Below are positions 5,531 through 7,541 of a stretch of DNA of 7,541 nucleotides, piece after piece. Under the pieces are notes generated by a model. That model searched no databases. It was not told the origin of the DNA and saw only the letters and a list, made by a program, of their open reading frames with translations. Within the stretch, counting starts at the first letter, position 1. Every line of letters begins with the position of its first letter. The stretch is from CAZVWH01 sp964631175 (GTDB lineage Bacteria > Planctomycetota > Phycisphaerae > Sedimentisphaerales > Anaerobacaceae): NCBI GenBank assembly GCA_964631175.1, contig CAZVWH010000122.1, positions 1 through 7,541 on the forward strand, in the 5' to 3' direction. Position numbers and translations under genes: made by a program.

Positions 5531-6226
5531 TTACAATGTTCTACGTCTTCTCAGCCAGCCGACAAGGCACACGCCGATACCGCCAAGCAAAATAGCACCG
5601 GGAGCTGGGACACATATAGTAGCAACTTCTATCTTTTCGACAAAAACGCCGCTATCCCATAGCTCAAGATAGATATGCTCCCAATCCGGTTGCGGATGGA
5701 TCTCCCAGGTTATAGTCGCTTCTTGCCAATCCCCTGCAGTTCCTGTTACATAAGGATTGTCAGCGTATGGGTGCCATTCTGTATCATCAGTCAGGAAAAT
5801 ATCATGTCCTGAGGGTGAATCCAAATCCCACTTTTCCAAACCACCTGTTGAGCCTGCGCATACCTTGTAATCAATCTCAACTTGAACTACTTTAAAAAAT
5901 GGTTCATAGTATTCGTTGGGTATGTACAAGTCTATGTAGAGCTTGTTTCCGTAAATCATATCATTGCCCCACATAGGATCGCCTGGGGCACCGGCAACTT
6001 CAGCGCTAATTGAAGCATACGGCCCACCGCCAGTGGTAAATTTATACTGGTTTACAAGAGTGCCGGCGTCAGCAGGGATGTTTGTCCAATCACTTGGTGC
6101 CGAGCTGGTGAAGGTCCACGCCTGGTACGTACCATACTGGTTCGATTCCCAGGGAATGGTGATCGTAGCCCAAGCCGGTGCGGCTAAAAAGACAGACAAA
6201 ATAAAAGCGAGTAGTATTTTCTTCAT
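5531..6226 (-). CDS. PEP-CTERM secreted protein with probable beta-sandwich body
   Basis: The 231-residue product has a compact signal peptide (MKKILLAFIL..., cleavage after AWA, residue 20), a body of about 185 residues and a PEP-CTERM tail from 206 (VPAPGAILLGG, then RRRRTL). The body is Trp/Tyr/Asp-rich. QAWTFTSSAPSDWTNIPAD (35-53) and the strand-like pair ATITWEIHPQPDWEHIYLELWDS (170-192) suggest a jelly-roll or lectin-like fold. This is a fold impression, not a family assignment. A Cys (218) interrupts the glycine pattern of the transmembrane helix (GVCLVG) and another (205) sits just before the PAP motif, which is unusual among the five tails here. The start follows TAGGT by about 9 nt. 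The gene begins 27 nt after the stop of 6254-7021, so the two are probably co-transcribed and end at the hairpin at 5466-5515. Confidence 0.85.
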   Translation of the reverse strand: MKKILLAFILSVFLAAPAWATITIPWESNQYGTYQAWTFTSSAPSDWTNIPADAGTLVNQYKFTTGGGPYASISAEVAGAPGDPMWGNDMIYGNKLYIDLYIPNEYYEPFFKVVQVEIDYKVCAGSTGGLEKWDLDSPSGHDIFLTDDTEWHPYADNPYVTGTAGDWQEATITWEIHPQPDWEHIYLELWDSGVFVEKIEVATICVPAPGAILLGGIGVCLVGWLRRRRTL

Positions 6227-6253
6227 CTGTTGTACCTACTTTCTTTTTTAACC

Positions 6254-7021
6254 TTAAAAGGTCTTTCTTCTTCTCAGCCAGCCGACAAGGCCGACTCCAA
6301 TAGCGCCTAACAAAATCGCACCCGGCGCAGGAATTGGGACAACATCCACCTTTATTTCCGTCACTTCCCAGGGAGAGCCCGATGCTCTGACATATCCGAT
6401 CTCATAAGTCTCATGCTGGATCACTTGGTCTCTCACAGCGTCTATGTCTGCCTGATCGGTTTCGTTCCAGGGATCTCCATCCGTATCCCCTGGCGGAGCA
6501 TCATCATCTCCTGCCCACAATGCATCACCGAAAGTTCCTATCACACCATCTGGTGTGCCATCTCCGTCTGAATCATAGTTCTCCCAGCTTGAAGGCTCTA
6601 TCCAGCCTTTGTCAGGACCGTCCAATATTTCAGTGCCAGTGCTCCAATCATACGTATAAGCGACCCCGTCCCAATCCCAACCGATTTTCGTTTCAAATTT
6701 GCCAGTTAGGGAACTGATGGTCTCACTAGGCACCCAGTATATATAGTGAAGCCTCTGGCCCAGATCTCCAGTGCTGTAAACTATGAACTCGTATGGGTCT
6801 GCCTGTGTCGTGCCCGGATAGAAACCACTCCGCATGTTCGTAAATGTTCCTGCTGCTACGTCCTGCTTTGTCGACGTCCACCAAGGACCCCAGTTAGGAG
6901 AACCATAAACATTTGGTGCTGTGTCGACATACATGCTTACAGACGGTGCTGCCTGAACTGCACTTCCGTTTATTATTAGGATCATTGTCGTTACTGCACA
7001 AATTGTTATTAACCTTTTCAT
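6254..7021 (-). CDS. PEP-CTERM secreted protein with Asp-rich, possibly calcium-binding loops
   Basis: The 255-residue product has a signal peptide (cleavage near VQA, residue 24), a body of about 205 residues and a tail from 230 (PAPGAILLGAIG, ending RRRKTF). The body contains DSDGDGTPDG (150-159), matching the DxDxDGxxD loop of thrombospondin type-3 and dockerin-like calcium sites. A second acidic stretch lies at 178-190 (GDTDGDPWNETDQ). Around them lie aromatic segments such as YGSPNWGPWW (39-48) and KIGWDWDGVAYTYDW (112-126). The body is otherwise unrecognised. The start has a good Shine-Dalgarno, AGGAGAT, at about 7 nt. It is the first gene of a probable two-gene unit with 5531-6226. Its signal peptide start is a 31-nt identical copy of that at 5260-5290. 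Confidence 0.87.
   Translation of the reverse strand: MKRLITICAVTTMILIINGSAVQAAPSVSMYVDTAPNVYGSPNWGPWWTSTKQDVAAGTFTNMRSGFYPGTTQADPYEFIVYSTGDLGQRLHYIYWVPSETISSLTGKFETKIGWDWDGVAYTYDWSTGTEILDGPDKGWIEPSSWENYDSDGDGTPDGVIGTFGDALWAGDDDAPPGDTDGDPWNETDQADIDAVRDQVIQHETYEIGYVRASGSPWEVTEIKVDVVPIPAPGAILLGAIGVGLVGWLRRRKTF
6991..7021 (-). repeat. 31-nt duplicated signal-peptide start, copy 2
   Basis: This segment is identical to 5260-5290 and encodes MKRLITICAV. The flanking codons and the 5' untranslated sequence differ between the two copies. Confidence 0.85.
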
Positions 7022-7332
7022 CTGTTATCTCCTGTTGTTATTCTTAGCTCCTTTGCTCCTCTGCCCCCGCTGTTTGCCCCTTAGGGGCTGCAGGGGCTAC
7101 GAAGCACGAGCTTCTGAAATCCATTTTTGTTACGTTTTTATCTCCCTCCAGGAGAAAGAGAATTATTTTAATTTTTTTAAAAACACAAACGATCTTAGAG
7201 GCTTATAGGCGGGCCGCGAGGGATGCTATTAAAGATAAATGCAGGTGAAAAACAAGTGAACTGCCTGACTTCATAAGACAGGCAGATGAATGCTTGGAGA
7301 AGGTAGGAATAGACCGTATTTATTACGGCTAT
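7022..7332. other. gene-free leader/intergenic region with small hairpins
   Basis: I see no gene here. The region contains short inverted repeats: GCCCC 7076-7080 with GGGGC 7084-7088; GAAGC 7101-7105 with GCTTC 7110-7114; TCTCC 7141-7145 with GGAGA 7151-7155; and CTGCCTG 7261-7267 with CAGGCAG 7279-7285. An AT-rich block at 7161-7183 probably contains the minus-strand promoter. The hairpins nearest the gene would lie in its untranslated leader of about 130 nt. Confidence 0.5.
7162..7188 (-). promoter_or_regulatory. weak candidate promoter of the rightmost PEP-CTERM unit
   Basis: On the minus strand TTGTGT (7183-7188) and AATAAT (7162-7167) are separated by 15 nt in very AT-rich DNA. The -10 matches five of six bases, but the -35 and the short spacer are poor. 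Confidence 0.22.
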
Positions 7333-7388
7333 GTTCGGAGTTCGTTGCTCATAGTTCGTAATTCTTTGTTTGTAGTTCGTAGTTATTC
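7333..7388. repeat. heptameric tandem repeat array, consensus GTTCGTA
   Basis: Eight 7-bp units are in phase, with two exact GTTCGTA units (7354, 7375) and variants such as GTTCGGA (7333), GTTCGTT (7340) and GTTTGTA (7368). A further GTTCGAA follows one base out of phase at 7390. The unit word differs from the TTCTGTC array at 1978-2054 and the ACGCWTC arrays, although all share the 7-bp period. No PEP-CTERM gene end adjoins it within the window. Confidence 0.8.
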
Positions 7389-7498
7389 TGTTCGAATTTT
7401 GAGGTGTTGTAGGTATGCCTTGCAGATAGCGAAGCAGACCTATGTATTCGGTACCCTCAAGCTCGCAACGCAGTCGAGAGAATTGCTCGCCAAGAGAA

Positions 7499-7524
7499 GG
7501 TAGGGTGGGCACTGCCCACCGTTT
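7499..7524 (+). repeat. palindromic element, copy 2 (GGTAGGGTGGGC type)
   Basis: GGTGGGC 7504-7510 pairs with GCCCACC 7514-7520 around ACT, with GGTAG to its left and GTTTG to its right. These flanks match the flanks of the larger element at 4111-4183 in inverse orientation, so the two are the same repeat class with different inner sequences. Confidence 0.65.
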
Positions 7525-7541
7525 GTTTAGATGGTGTGCGA

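Noticed and set aside
7195..7512. 105-residue minus-strand reading with repeated N-Y-x-Q-R pattern
   Set aside because: The repeated pattern is the translation of the 7-bp array at 7333-7388 and not a protein repeat. There is no start signal.

Overview
The window looks like chromosome from a bacterium with an exosortase/PEP-CTERM protein-sorting system. The best guess is a Planctomycetota member of the Phycisphaerae type, or a related PVC lineage. The guess rests on the C-terminal tail shared by five proteins (PAPGAILLGGIGxGLVGWL followed by RRRRTL), on the dispersed small repeats, and on a Wza-like export lipoprotein next to the cluster. No rRNA, tRNA, CRISPR array or transposase gene is visible, so the taxonomy is inference.

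Left part (1-1959, + strand): two genes in a probable operon. The first encodes an outer-membrane polysaccharide export (OPX/Wza-type) lipoprotein with Poly_export and SLBB-like regions. The second, behind a near-perfect Shine-Dalgarno, encodes a membrane protein with about four TM helices and a charged helical C-terminal half that I do not recognise. Exopolysaccharide export genes and PEP-CTERM proteins often occur together, so this may be the edge of an EPS locus.

Right part (2056-7021, - strand): five genes for secreted proteins, each with an N-terminal signal peptide, an unrelated body and a closely similar PEP-CTERM tail. One body is a C39-like cysteine peptidase (3047-4018). One carries Asp-rich, possibly calcium-binding loops (6254-7021). 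One has DLDHYYYY and GFDPDCHY motifs (2056-2676). The other two look like beta-rich secreted proteins of unknown function. The two rightmost genes are 27 nt apart and share a clear bidirectional hairpin terminator at 5466-5515.

The intergenic DNA is the most unusual part. It holds four arrays of 7-bp degenerate tandem repeats (1978-2054, 4208-4242, 4486-4520, 7333-7388) built on three different words. Three of them end exactly at, or one base from, the stop codon of a PEP-CTERM gene or gene remnant. It also holds two orphan PEP-CTERM tails with no gene body (4242-4283, 5345-5395), a MITE-like imperfect palindrome (4290-4376), a palindromic element present twice (4111-4183 and 7499-7524), and several other hairpins. 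Together this suggests a region that repeatedly gained, lost and recombined PEP-CTERM cassettes through small repeats. No enzyme of the sorting system (exosortase) is in the window.
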